Of a DNA stretch of 64,000 bases, positions 41,831-50,042 are shown piece by piece (position 1 is the first letter of the stretch; every line of letters begins with the position of its first letter). The translations under genes were made by a program, and so were the position numbers. This DNA comes from an uncultured Prevotellaceae bacterium (GTDB taxonomy: Bacteria > Bacteroidota > Bacteroidia > Bacteroidales > Muribaculaceae), in NCBI GenBank assembly GCA_900319525.1, contig ONOU01000002.1, forward strand, positions 62,001 to 126,000. The letters run 5' to 3'. The notes under the pieces are model-generated. The model was not told the DNA's origin. It made no database searches and saw only the letters and a list, made by a program, of their open reading frames with translations.

Positions 41831-44173
41831 ATGAAAAAAATCTATCTCTTTAAAGCGATTGCCCTTGTGGCGATTCTCACTTGCGCGTTGAGCGCCAGCG
41901 CTGCAACCACAACTTTCACGAAGAATGGCATCACCTACCAGTTGACGACCTACTCTGACGACAGTGGTGTTCTCTCCGTACAGAATAAGGGCTACTTCAA
42001 TTCCTATTCAGGCGTTGTGAATATTCCTGATAGCGTTGAATATGGCGATAGGCTATATCCAGTTACGGGAATTGGCTATCAGGCGTTTAAGAACTGCACA
42101 AGCCTCACGGCAGTCACGATACCCGAGGGTGTGTCGATGTTGCTGAACGAGAGCTTTGCCGGTTGCACCTCGCTGACGAAAATCACCCTGCCCAGCACGA
42201 TGTACAGCATTTACAACAATGCCTTTACCGGTTGCACTGGCTTGACGAGCATTACCTGCTTGAGTGAAACGGCCAGATCGTTCAATGCCAACAACTTTGA
42301 CACAAGCACCTATTCCAACGCCACGCTGTATGTGCCGCAGGGCTCAAAAAGCAGTTACCAGAGTATCGCGGCCTGGTCACAGTTCTCCAACATACAGGAA
42401 ATCAATAAGTTTGTGGTTGACGGCATCTATTACACAGTAACCAGCGGCAACAATGTCAGTGTGACCTACAGGGATTCGCCGAATTATCGCAGCTACTATG
42501 GCGAAGTGCATGTACCTGGAACCGTGACCTATCATGGTGTGACTTATACCGTGACAGCGGTTGGCGAATCGGCCTTCAGGGAATGCACGACGGCCGATAG
42601 GAGGTTATCAGTCACGCTTCCCAACACAGTACAAACCATCGAAACCTATGGTTTCTATATGTCTAATCTCTATTACATTGAGTTGGGCACGGGGCTTAGG
42701 TCTATAGGCGGACTGGCTTTTGCGGGCACCGAGAACTCGCTTAATATCATTAACTGCCATGCGATGAATACGCCCACGGTTCAATTAAACACGTTTGCCG
42801 AAGAGCACTATGAAAATACTATCCTGTGGATACCTCGCATGGCGTATGGCAGATACACGAGCGCAAACTATTGGAAGAACTTTAACCTGAATAATCTGTT
42901 TTATGGCTATGACTTCCAGATTGACGGTGTCTATTATGGAATCAACTCCTATGTGAATACCGTTGAGGTATCGGCTTACGCCATTAAGACCGATACTACA
43001 TCGTTGTTCAGTGCCTTTTCAACTCTGGGGAGTGTTACCATTCCTTGCACTGTGACTTACCAAGGGGTCGAGTATACCGTCAATCGTATTGGCCCAGCAG
43101 CTTTCTATAGTTGGCACATCAATGACATATCATTGCCAAATAGCATCCAGAGTATAGAGCTGAACGCATTTTATGATGTTGATAATTTGGAACACATCAA
43201 TTTCTCAGAAGGTGTGACCAGTATCGGTAGAATGGCATTTGCAGATTGCAGCAGTCTGCAGAAAGTTATGATACCCAATTCTGTGAAATCCATCGATTAT
43301 GGGGCTTTCTCTGGATGTTCTGCTCTCGATACCCTGATTTTAGGTGCTGGCGTGGAACAGATTGGCAAAAGTGCATTCAGAACATGTACCAATCTCAGTA
43401 TTGTGCTCAGTTTTCCGCTCATTCCGCCCGTAATATCTAATGATGTCTTTGCTGATGTGACCTATAATAATGCTAAATTATATGCTGCGGTTTCTGCACT
43501 TCCTGCCTATCAGGCCGCTGAGGGGTGGCGAAACTTCAATCATATTGTGAATATGCACACGCTTGACGAAGCCTTGAATGCGCCAGGTGGAAACATCCAC
43601 TTTGAAGAAAGCGACTATTCCTGGATCGTGTGGGACGATGGAGAGAGGCTCTTTGCCATGTCTGGCAATGCGGGCGTGCATAATAGTTCTTCGACGTTGT
43701 CGACCACTGTCAAGGTTTCTGAACCATCCATCTTGTCGTTTGATTTCAAGGCGTGGGGCGAGAGCGATATGAATGCGCCAAACACACACTATGATGAATG
43801 CGTGTTTATGGTGAACGGCTCTTCGATATTCCGTTACGGAGCCCGTGACAACGATTGGGAAACCTTCACTTATGAACTGCAGCCCAATGTCACCTACCAA
43901 CTGCGTTGGTACTATCACAAGGACGTGAGTGACAATGGCGTGGGCGACTACTTCGCCTTGGACAATATCAAGATTGCTCCCAAGACAATGCGTGGCGACG
44001 TGAATGGTGACAGCAGCGTCAACATCGCCGACGTGACGTCCTTGATCGACTACCTGCTTAGTGGTAATGTTGACGGCCTCAATCTCGCTGCTGCCGACTG
44101 CAACAACGATACCAATGTCAATATCGCCGACGTGACGACTCTGATCGACTACCTGCTCAGCGGTACTTGGTAA
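41831..44173 (+). CDS. Secreted BspA-like LRR_5 protein with dockerin-like doublet
   Basis: 780 residues. The signal peptide (KAIALVAILTCALSASA) is nearly identical to that of the preceding gene. Two or three blocks of BspA/LRR_5 repeats (GYQAFKNCTSLTAVTIPEGV, NAFTGCTGLTSITCL, IGRMAFADCSSLQKVMIPNS) cover about 60-580. A jelly-roll domain of choice-of-anchor type (STTVKVSEPSILSFDFKAWG … DNIKI; about 600-720) precedes the C-terminal doublet GDVNGDSSVNIADVTSLI / CNNDTNVNIADVTTLIDYLL. BspA proteins of Tannerella and relatives bind fibronectin and other host proteins. It is probably an adhesin. Confidence 0.88.
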   Translation: MKKIYLFKAIALVAILTCALSASAATTTFTKNGITYQLTTYSDDSGVLSVQNKGYFNSYSGVVNIPDSVEYGDRLYPVTGIGYQAFKNCTSLTAVTIPEGVSMLLNESFAGCTSLTKITLPSTMYSIYNNAFTGCTGLTSITCLSETARSFNANNFDTSTYSNATLYVPQGSKSSYQSIAAWSQFSNIQEINKFVVDGIYYTVTSGNNVSVTYRDSPNYRSYYGEVHVPGTVTYHGVTYTVTAVGESAFRECTTADRRLSVTLPNTVQTIETYGFYMSNLYYIELGTGLRSIGGLAFAGTENSLNIINCHAMNTPTVQLNTFAEEHYENTILWIPRMAYGRYTSANYWKNFNLNNLFYGYDFQIDGVYYGINSYVNTVEVSAYAIKTDTTSLFSAFSTLGSVTIPCTVTYQGVEYTVNRIGPAAFYSWHINDISLPNSIQSIELNAFYDVDNLEHINFSEGVTSIGRMAFADCSSLQKVMIPNSVKSIDYGAFSGCSALDTLILGAGVEQIGKSAFRTCTNLSIVLSFPLIPPVISNDVFADVTYNNAKLYAAVSALPAYQAAEGWRNFNHIVNMHTLDEALNAPGGNIHFEESDYSWIVWDDGERLFAMSGNAGVHNSSSTLSTTVKVSEPSILSFDFKAWGESDMNAPNTHYDECVFMVNGSSIFRYGARDNDWETFTYELQPNVTYQLRWYYHKDVSDNGVGDYFALDNIKIAPKTMRGDVNGDSSVNIADVTSLIDYLLSGNVDGLNLAAADCNNDTNVNIADVTTLIDYLLSGTW

Positions 44174-44206
44174 CTGAAAGATTCGCCCTCGCTGTTTGTT
44201 GGGTAG

Positions 44207-45181
44207 TCAGGCCTCGTGTGAGATGTCACGCGCCATAGCGTTCAGGATGTTACATTGGTCGCGACTGATGGTGCGGCGCTCGTTGTGGTGTGGCCATGGA
44301 GCAAGTAGCAACAACTTGCCGTCGGCACAAGCGTCAAATCGACGGCCTCCAGGGTTTGCCAATGGGGCAAACCCGTTTTCAAGCAGTATGATGACAGGGA
44401 AACCTTGTTGAAAAGCGGCCCGCATGACTGCTTTCTCTCCAGGACTGATGCATGGTGATACGAGCACGGCACCCTCGCTGGCCAGATATAGGAAGCGACG
44501 GCATTGCTCATCTATGTCCACCTGTGTTAGACGCCGTGAGCACTTCACTGCAATGCGTTGGGGAGCGTCGAGCAGGAAGATGTTTCCTAGTGCGGCAAAG
44601 TGATGCCCCGCGACCTGCACATCGCGTTGCACTTTGAACAATTCTGGCTGTGACCGCTTGATGGCCAGCCGTCGTGGGTTATCGCGCAGGTACTGCTTCA
44701 TGCGCTGCAACTGTCCTTCCTGGTCCAGAATACGGTCGTTGTAGCCCGTTTCCCATAGCGTGGGTATCGGGCTGGAAATAGTCCCTTCTACTTGGAATCG
44801 CTTGTACAAGCGATTGCTACCCACCTTGAACCCGTTTACAATCGTTCCAAGATGAGCAGATATGTGTTCCTTAATAAAGATGATGAAATGGAGGTGGTCG
44901 GGCATTAGCTGGACGTCCCAGATGGAGACATCGGGATAGTGCCGCGGAGTCTCATGCAGAGCTTCAATGATAGCTTCGCCCAGTGGAGAAGGGGAGAATG
45001 TGGCAGGCTCGGTTGTACCGTTGCCGGTGATGTGACCCAACAGCGGGCGACGGCTCTCCACGACTAGTGTTACCATGTAGATGCAACGGCTACGGTAGTC
45101 GTGGCCCACGCGCCGCCGTTTCATCGACGGCCGCAACTCACCTGCCCATTGTCTCTTCTTTTGGAATTCTTCTTGATTCAT
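44207..45181 (-). CDS. REP-associated-type Y1 transposase fused to a DprA-like domain
   Basis: 324 residues. Residues 20-190 form a Y1 (HUH) transposase domain with HLH in QLMPDHLHFIIF and a probable catalytic Tyr in WETGYNDRILDQEG. Residues 200-320 do not belong to that fold: LASEGAVLVSPCISPGEKAV, FPVIILLENGF, RRFDACADGKLLLLAPW and ISRDQCNILNAMARDI resemble a DprA/Smf-like Rossmann domain. The start at 45181 sits 7 bases from its -7 box; Met20 (MKRRRVGHDY…) is an alternative start. Palindromes at 45239 and 45312, just upstream, could be its substrates. Confidence 0.72.
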   Translation of the reverse strand: MNQEEFQKKRQWAGELRPSMKRRRVGHDYRSRCIYMVTLVVESRRPLLGHITGNGTTEPATFSPSPLGEAIIEALHETPRHYPDVSIWDVQLMPDHLHFIIFIKEHISAHLGTIVNGFKVGSNRLYKRFQVEGTISSPIPTLWETGYNDRILDQEGQLQRMKQYLRDNPRRLAIKRSQPELFKVQRDVQVAGHHFAALGNIFLLDAPQRIAVKCSRRLTQVDIDEQCRRFLYLASEGAVLVSPCISPGEKAVMRAAFQQGFPVIILLENGFAPLANPGGRRFDACADGKLLLLAPWPHHNERRTISRDQCNILNAMARDISHEA

Positions 45182-45187
45182 CGTGAT

Positions 45188-45196
45188 GCAAAGTTA
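45188..45196 (-). promoter_or_regulatory. -7 box of the Y1 transposase-like gene
   Basis: Minus-strand TAACTTTGC; the mRNA would be leaderless or nearly so. Confidence 0.65.
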
Positions 45197-45238
45197 CAAA
45201 TCACCGCTGTAATAAACAAGAAGAAAGAGGAAATTCCA

Positions 45239-45265
45239 ATGCCGGACGAGGCGGGGCCTCGGCAT
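45239..45265. repeat. Bulged REP-like hairpin upstream of the Y1 transposase-like gene
   Basis: ATGCC-[GGAC bulge]-GAGGC-GGG-GCCTC-GGCAT. Bulged GC hairpins of this shape are typical RAYT targets. Confidence 0.45.
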
Positions 45266-45311
45266 AGGAAACTGGGCGGGCGGTTGTTGGTCAAGCATGG
45301 CAGTCCTCTGT

Positions 45312-45330
45312 GCCACGGCATTGCCGTGGC
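45312..45330. repeat. GC palindrome GCCACGGCA-T-TGCCGTGGC
   Basis: 9-bp perfect arms with a one-base centre, preceded by CTCTGT as in the palindrome at 10725. Confidence 0.5.
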
Positions 45331-45370
45331 GAGAATAGGGTTGCGGTTTTGCAGTCTCGACAATAATGAT

Positions 45371-45379
45371 TAACTTTGC
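45371..45379 (+). promoter_or_regulatory. -7 box for fabG
   Basis: TAACTTTGC, 60 bases before the ATG. Confidence 0.7.
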
Positions 45380-45439
45380 ACCCGATTTTTTAATTGACGA
45401 CCAATCACTAACTACTATTAATAAAGAAGAGAAGAAAAA

Positions 45440-46186
45440 ATGAAGATGTTAGAAGGAAAAGTGGCGCTCATCACTGGCGCCGCAAGGGGCATCGGCAAGG
45501 CCATCGCCCTGAAGTTTGCTGCCGAGGGTGCTGACGTCGCCTTTACCGACCTCGTTATCGACGAGAACGGCAAGCAGACCGAGCAAGAAATCGCAGCCCT
45601 GGGCGTGCGCGCCAAGGGCTATGCCAGCAACGCTGCCAACTTTGAGGAGACCGAGGCTGTCGTGAAGCAGATTCACGAGGACTTCGGCCACATCGATATC
45701 CTGGTGAATAACGCCGGTATCACCAAGGACGGTATCATGCTGCGTATGACCGAGCAGCAGTGGGACGCCGTGATCGCCGTTAACCTCAAGAGCGCGTTTA
45801 ACTTCATCCACGCCCTGGTGCCCATCATGATGCGCCAGCGCAACGGTTCCATCATCAACATGGCATCGGTAGTGGGTGTACACGGCAATGCCGGACAGGC
45901 CAACTATGCTGCCAGCAAGGCCGGCCTCATCGCTCTGGCAAAGAGTATCGCTCAGGAGATGGGCAGCCGCGGCATCCGCGCCAACGCTATCGCTCCGGGC
46001 TTTATCGACACCGCTATGACCCAAGCCCTCAGTGAGGACGTCCGTAAGGAATGGTGCCAGCGCATCCCCCTGCGCCGTGGTGGCACTGTCGAGGATATTG
46101 CCAATGTGGCTACCTTCCTCGCCAGCGACATGTCGGCCTATGTGACCGGTCAGGTCATTCAGGTCGATGGTGGCATGAACATGTAA
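45440..46186 (+). CDS. fabG: 3-oxoacyl-[acyl-carrier-protein] reductase
   Basis: 248 residues. It has classical SDR features: TGAARGIGKA cofactor loop (12-21), NNAG (90-93), catalytic Ser143, Tyr156 and Lys160 (ANYAASKAG), and AIAPGFIDTAMT. It reduces 3-oxoacyl-ACP with NADPH in fatty-acid elongation. The start may be Met3. It is monocistronic, with its own promoter. Confidence 0.95.
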   Translation: MKMLEGKVALITGAARGIGKAIALKFAAEGADVAFTDLVIDENGKQTEQEIAALGVRAKGYASNAANFEETEAVVKQIHEDFGHIDILVNNAGITKDGIMLRMTEQQWDAVIAVNLKSAFNFIHALVPIMMRQRNGSIINMASVVGVHGNAGQANYAASKAGLIALAKSIAQEMGSRGIRANAIAPGFIDTAMTQALSEDVRKEWCQRIPLRRGGTVEDIANVATFLASDMSAYVTGQVIQVDGGMNM

Positions 46187-46306
46187 TTTCTTTCGGTAAT
46201 ATCACATTATTAGAGGCAGGGGCGCTTTTAAATCATTTGCGCCTCTGCTTTTGTTATATCTTCCCATTTTTTTTGTGATTATGTTTGAATATTAGAATTT
46301 TATGCC

Positions 46307-46315
46307 TATATTTGC
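46307..46315 (+). promoter_or_regulatory. -7 box of the secreted dockerin-like protein
   Basis: TATATTTGC, 65 bases before the ATG. Confidence 0.7.
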
Positions 46316-46379
46316 GCTCTGATGGTTAAAAAGGGGAAAAGAATCATATTTTATTTTATAATAATTTAGCAACCTGATT

Positions 46380-48236
46380 ATGGAAAAGAAATCTTTACTT
46401 GTTGTTGCAGCCTTGCTCATGGCATTAAGCGCTGCTGCCCAGTTGACGGGCGTTGACGGTGTTGTCCCGGCTCGACCGCTGTCGTTGTCACGTGTGCAGC
46501 CACTGATCAAAGAAATTGACGTGCGGCTGCGTGCGCCTGGTGAGGAACTGCCCTCTCCGCATCGGAGCCCAGAGCTCATAAAACCGTATTACCTCCGTCC
46601 AGCTGGAGCGTTTTATTCGCCGTTTGTCGCCGAGAATGGTGTCGGGTTGTATTCTTTAGGGTTTGAATTCATCCAGGTGAAGCCCTATAGCGACTATACT
46701 TACTATAGTGTTGTCGATGGAGCCGATGAAAACGATGAGATGATTTGGGAAAACACCTCTGGTGGTGCGTTTAATACCTATTATTCTAGGCATCTCACGG
46801 TCAATTATGGTCTTGAAATAGTTGAAACTCCGGTCTTTTATCTCTATCATGGCGACCTCGATGTTGATGAGTGTTTTCAATACCCGCACTATGTGCCCGT
46901 CGGTAATGGCTATATAATCAACAACCTCTATCCAGCCTACATCTATTCGGCCCCAGATGCATCCTTTTTGAATGATGGAGAAGAAGGGTACGAACTCTTG
47001 CTGTCTAGCAAGACGATGTGCCAAGGAGGCAGGGACGGAAATCTGTCAACGATGTTTGTTACCTATAACGATGCTGTGCCCTTTGATAACAATACCTATG
47101 GCCGATGGTTTGGCAAGAATGGCGGGCATTATGATGGCGTGGCCCAGGCCTTTGAAAAGCCAACGCATCCCTATCTGCTCAGGAAAGTATGTATGCAGAC
47201 GGCTTATCTCAGTTGTGAAGATACTGTACAGTTGTGCTGCAAGGTGTATCGCATCGACGAGATTCCCGCCTACCGTGACGATGGCCCCGTAGAGTTGTCT
47301 GATAACCTTGGTGAGCCCATTGTCATAGGCTATGCAACGGTGACCCCGAGCACCAATGAGGAAACCAATGGGTTAGTCACATTCACCCTTACCAGCCATG
47401 ACGCGCTTGATCCCTCATTGATCTATGAGTGCAGTCCTACTATTGATTATCCCATTCTGGTAGTTATCGAGGACTACAATGATCCAGAGTGTGATGGCCT
47501 GCGTGACTTCACATGCTTGGTCTGCGCCGATATACATGTTGATGAGGGCTATGGTGAACTGGCATATCTGAAGTGCCCGGTGAACGATGAAGAGGGCAAT
47601 TTCACGGGGCGGTATGTGTGGAAAGGATTGAATAACCTTTTCTCTCTAGGCGAGATAAAGACGGGCTATAGCATCTTTATTGTTGCTGACCAGCCCTATC
47701 TGGTATTTAATCATAACACTGAGGATGGGGTATTCGTCTTTCCCGATGTGACGGCCTATGATTGGGATGATGGCGACGAGAACAGCATTGAAGTTGAATT
47801 CCTCTCGAGCATTCCCTGTTCAGATGATGATTGGTCAGTGACCTGTTCGGGATTGGATTTGCCCGACTGGCTTGAAATTGAACTGGTTGATGAAGGTGAA
47901 GCAGGACAGTTCGATGGCTTGGTCACTGCTGTTGTCACTGCCGATCCGCTCCCTAAAGGGGTGAATTACCGTGAGGCAGTAGTGCGATTTGCTATCCCTG
48001 GTGATTATAAGGACTGTACATTTATCCAAAAGCGACCGTTTATCCCAGTAATACCCCCAGATGTGAACGGCGACGGCGAGGTGAATATCGCCGATGTGAA
48101 TTGCCTGATTGACATAATTCTTGGGTACAAATTTGTCGACGATTTTGATGGGTGGTGCATCGACGTGAATTGGGACAATGAGGTGAATATCGCTGACGTC
48201 AATGCGGTGATTGATGCAATCCTGGGAAATGATTGA
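46380..48236 (+). CDS. Secreted protein of unknown function with BACON-like domain and dockerin-like doublet
   Basis: 618 residues with signal peptide (SLLVVAALLMALSAAA). Residues 60-470 form one or two unrecognised Tyr/Asp-rich beta domains. Residues about 480-555 (SVTCSGLDLPDWLEIELVD … YREAVVRFAI) look like a BACON/Ig-type fold. The end is the doublet DVNGDGEVNIADVNCLID / VNWDNEVNIADVNAVIDAIL. No catalytic motif is visible. Acidic composition and a Cys-rich stretch (CMQTAYLSCEDTVQLCCKVY) suggest a stable extracellular protein. Confidence 0.75.
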   Translation: MEKKSLLVVAALLMALSAAAQLTGVDGVVPARPLSLSRVQPLIKEIDVRLRAPGEELPSPHRSPELIKPYYLRPAGAFYSPFVAENGVGLYSLGFEFIQVKPYSDYTYYSVVDGADENDEMIWENTSGGAFNTYYSRHLTVNYGLEIVETPVFYLYHGDLDVDECFQYPHYVPVGNGYIINNLYPAYIYSAPDASFLNDGEEGYELLLSSKTMCQGGRDGNLSTMFVTYNDAVPFDNNTYGRWFGKNGGHYDGVAQAFEKPTHPYLLRKVCMQTAYLSCEDTVQLCCKVYRIDEIPAYRDDGPVELSDNLGEPIVIGYATVTPSTNEETNGLVTFTLTSHDALDPSLIYECSPTIDYPILVVIEDYNDPECDGLRDFTCLVCADIHVDEGYGELAYLKCPVNDEEGNFTGRYVWKGLNNLFSLGEIKTGYSIFIVADQPYLVFNHNTEDGVFVFPDVTAYDWDDGDENSIEVEFLSSIPCSDDDWSVTCSGLDLPDWLEIELVDEGEAGQFDGLVTAVVTADPLPKGVNYREAVVRFAIPGDYKDCTFIQKRPFIPVIPPDVNGDGEVNIADVNCLIDIILGYKFVDDFDGWCIDVNWDNEVNIADVNAVIDAILGND

Positions 48237-48264
48237 CGAGGGAGTGCCGTGTATATATAATATT

Positions 48265-48287
48265 AGCCCCACGGATTCCGTGGGGCT
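48265..48287 (+). terminator. Terminator after the BACON-like gene
   Basis: AGCCCCACGG-ATT-CCGTGGGGCT, a 10-bp perfect stem, then GTTTAT. Confidence 0.8.
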
Positions 48288-48320
48288 GTTTATCATAGTT
48301 CAGGATGTGGACTGATATGA

Positions 48321-48770
48321 CTATTCACCGGAGTCGGCGACTTCGCACTCGCACATCTCGCGGTATTCCTGCCAGTCGGGGTCTTCCTCGGCTTCAAACT
48401 GCAGGGGCAGGGCAGGGAAGGGGGCCATCACCTCGTTGAACTTGCGCTGGAAGATGTGCAGCGAGCGGGTATAAAACACCCAGTTGCGCTGTCCGTCGCC
48501 CGTGTAGATGCCGGTGAGGATAGCCACCGGGTCACGGTCGAAGCTCTCGTTCAGCGCATCGGTGATTTCTTCCATCACCTTGCTGTCGGCATAGTTGGGC
48601 AATCCTTTCGCATCACCCTGATAAGGCCATGTGATCTCAATGCGATAGTTGTAAAGACCTGTCTGGATGACGTTGTCCATCGAGCGGCGGCCCGTAACCA
48701 GGATGAGGCTGCCGTTCTCGCCCTCGGCGGGAGCGGTCCACCAGTCGTCACTGATTGTTAACCTTGCCAT
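48321..48770 (-). CDS. DUF695-type protein
   Basis: 149 residues without signal peptide. The pattern DDWWTAPAEGENGSLILVTGRR, YRIEITWPY, DPVAILTGIYTGDGQRNWVFYT and EEDPDWQEYREM matches cytosolic DUF695 proteins as I know them. Function is unknown. It starts 6 bases after the stop of the upstream lipoprotein gene, so both are in one transcript. Confidence 0.72.
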   Translation of the reverse strand: MARLTISDDWWTAPAEGENGSLILVTGRRSMDNVIQTGLYNYRIEITWPYQGDAKGLPNYADSKVMEEITDALNESFDRDPVAILTGIYTGDGQRNWVFYTRSLHIFQRKFNEVMAPFPALPLQFEAEEDPDWQEYREMCECEVADSGE

Positions 48771-48776
48771 GGATTC

Positions 48777-49250
48777 TCAATTGGACGCGGTTTTGGGATA
48801 ACTAAACTCAATGTGTTCATACCTGATGTCATTGCCCTTGCCTTGGGCACGTGATGCGAACACATAGAATGTGGCCTTTACCTGTTCCACATTGCCGTAG
48901 GTTCCTCTAGCCAATTCGGCATCGACATGGTCGAGATAGGCTCTGAACTTGGGCAGGAACTCTTCATATCTCTTCACCGCTTCGGCGTCAGTGCGGGCGA
49001 ACTCTGATGCTTCGCCAGTGGTGTAGCTGACTTGAGTGTCATATGAAATCTGGTTGGACTTGATCCAGGCCTGGATGTCGAGCAATAATTGATCGGGGCC
49101 CGAGAATGAAATCTCGCCAGCCGAGATGGTGTAGGTCACATATGAGGGGTGATCGGGATCTTCATGCATATTGATATCACAAGAAGAAGTCATGCCAATA
49201 ACCGTTAAGAGGCTAAATAGCAGCACAGTGAATGAGTAGATCTTATTCAT
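48777..49250 (-). CDS. Small lipoprotein of unknown function
   Basis: 157 residues from ATG 49250. Ten further codons upstream are open, but the -7 box at 49278 argues against them. The signal (SFTVLLFSLLTVIGMTSSC) ends in a lipobox Cys. The mature part starts DINMHEDPDHPSYVTYTI and is beta then helical. I do not recognise a family. It is cotranscribed with the DUF695 gene. Confidence 0.7.
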   Translation of the reverse strand: MNKIYSFTVLLFSLLTVIGMTSSCDINMHEDPDHPSYVTYTISAGEISFSGPDQLLLDIQAWIKSNQISYDTQVSYTTGEASEFARTDAEAVKRYEEFLPKFRAYLDHVDAELARGTYGNVEQVKATFYVFASRAQGKGNDIRYEHIEFSYPKTASN

Positions 49251-49277
49251 AATGGTCAGATTGTTTTTTTTATGCCA

Positions 49278-49285
49278 CAAAGTTA
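49278..49285 (-). promoter_or_regulatory. -7 box of the lipoprotein-DUF695 unit
   Basis: Minus-strand TAACTTTG, 27 bases before ATG 49250. Confidence 0.7.
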
Positions 49286-49439
49286 ATCATTTTTAATCAA
49301 TAATGACGTGCATAAACAAGAATTATTTATTGAAAAATATTCTTCCCCCTCAGATGTGAAAAAACTGCAAATGGTATATAAAGATGGTCAAAATCTCAGT
49401 TTTTGGGCAAGAAAAGACTTGTTAATAACTTTTTTTGAT

Positions 49440-49448
49440 TAAATTTGC
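49440..49448 (+). promoter_or_regulatory. -7 box of the thioredoxin-like gene with hairpin leader
   Basis: TAAATTTGC. The ~105-base leader contains CAGCCCA…TGGGCTG (49448-49511) and an inner GCCTGT/ACAGGC, followed by ATTTTT, an attenuator-like arrangement. Confidence 0.55.
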
Positions 49449-49556
49449 AGCCCAATTCGGTGGCCTGTCCTTGGCCTCGGTTGGATTTTTGAACAGGCAA
49501 TGGGCTGATTTTTACCAACCTGCATGCTTGTGATGTAGAATGAAACTTTGTAATAA

Positions 49557-50042
49557 ATGAATAAGACATTATTGACGATTGCTACTTTGGGGTTGCTGAT
49601 CCTGTTCACTTCGGCCTATTATTCGGCTCCGGCCGACAGCCGTATTGGATACAAGGCTCCATCCCTCGCGTTGGGCAATAGTAACAATGGCTTGTCACCA
49701 TTACAGCAGCATCGTGGCAGCAACGTGTTGCTCACATTCTGGTCTTCGGCCGATCCGCAGTCTCGACTCGACAACATGCATTATGACCGTCTCTCGCGAG
49801 ATGAGCGTGCGCGCTACACCCATGTGTCGGTGAATATGGACCGCAGTGAGAAAGTCTTTACCAGTGTGATTGCCCTCGACAGCCTGGACCGTTCGGCCCA
49901 TTTTTTCTCATCGCTTGAGGCTCAGGAGGAAATTGTCAAGAGCTGGCGCCTGGAGGACGGTTACCATTCATTCCTGCTTGACGGCCAGGGCATGATTATT
50001 GCCGTTGATCCCGACGAGAAGACGTTGTCACAAATCCGCTAG
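49557..50042 (+). CDS. Exported thioredoxin-fold protein lacking the active-site cysteines
   Basis: 161 residues with an N-terminal signal/anchor (LLTIATLGLLILFTSAYY). The frame IGYKAPSLAL…LSPLQQHRGSNVLLTFWSSADPQSR follows the TlpA/AhpC pattern (G..aP...L.d......L....GK.vll.FWa.WC..C), but the WCxxC position reads WSSADPQ. No cysteine exists anywhere in the protein. It keeps the fold signatures (SFLLDGQGMIIAVDP). It therefore cannot be a thiol oxidoreductase by the usual mechanism; a binding or structural role is possible. Confidence 0.7.
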   Translation: MNKTLLTIATLGLLILFTSAYYSAPADSRIGYKAPSLALGNSNNGLSPLQQHRGSNVLLTFWSSADPQSRLDNMHYDRLSRDERARYTHVSVNMDRSEKVFTSVIALDSLDRSAHFFSSLEAQEEIVKSWRLEDGYHSFLLDGQGMIIAVDPDEKTLSQIR

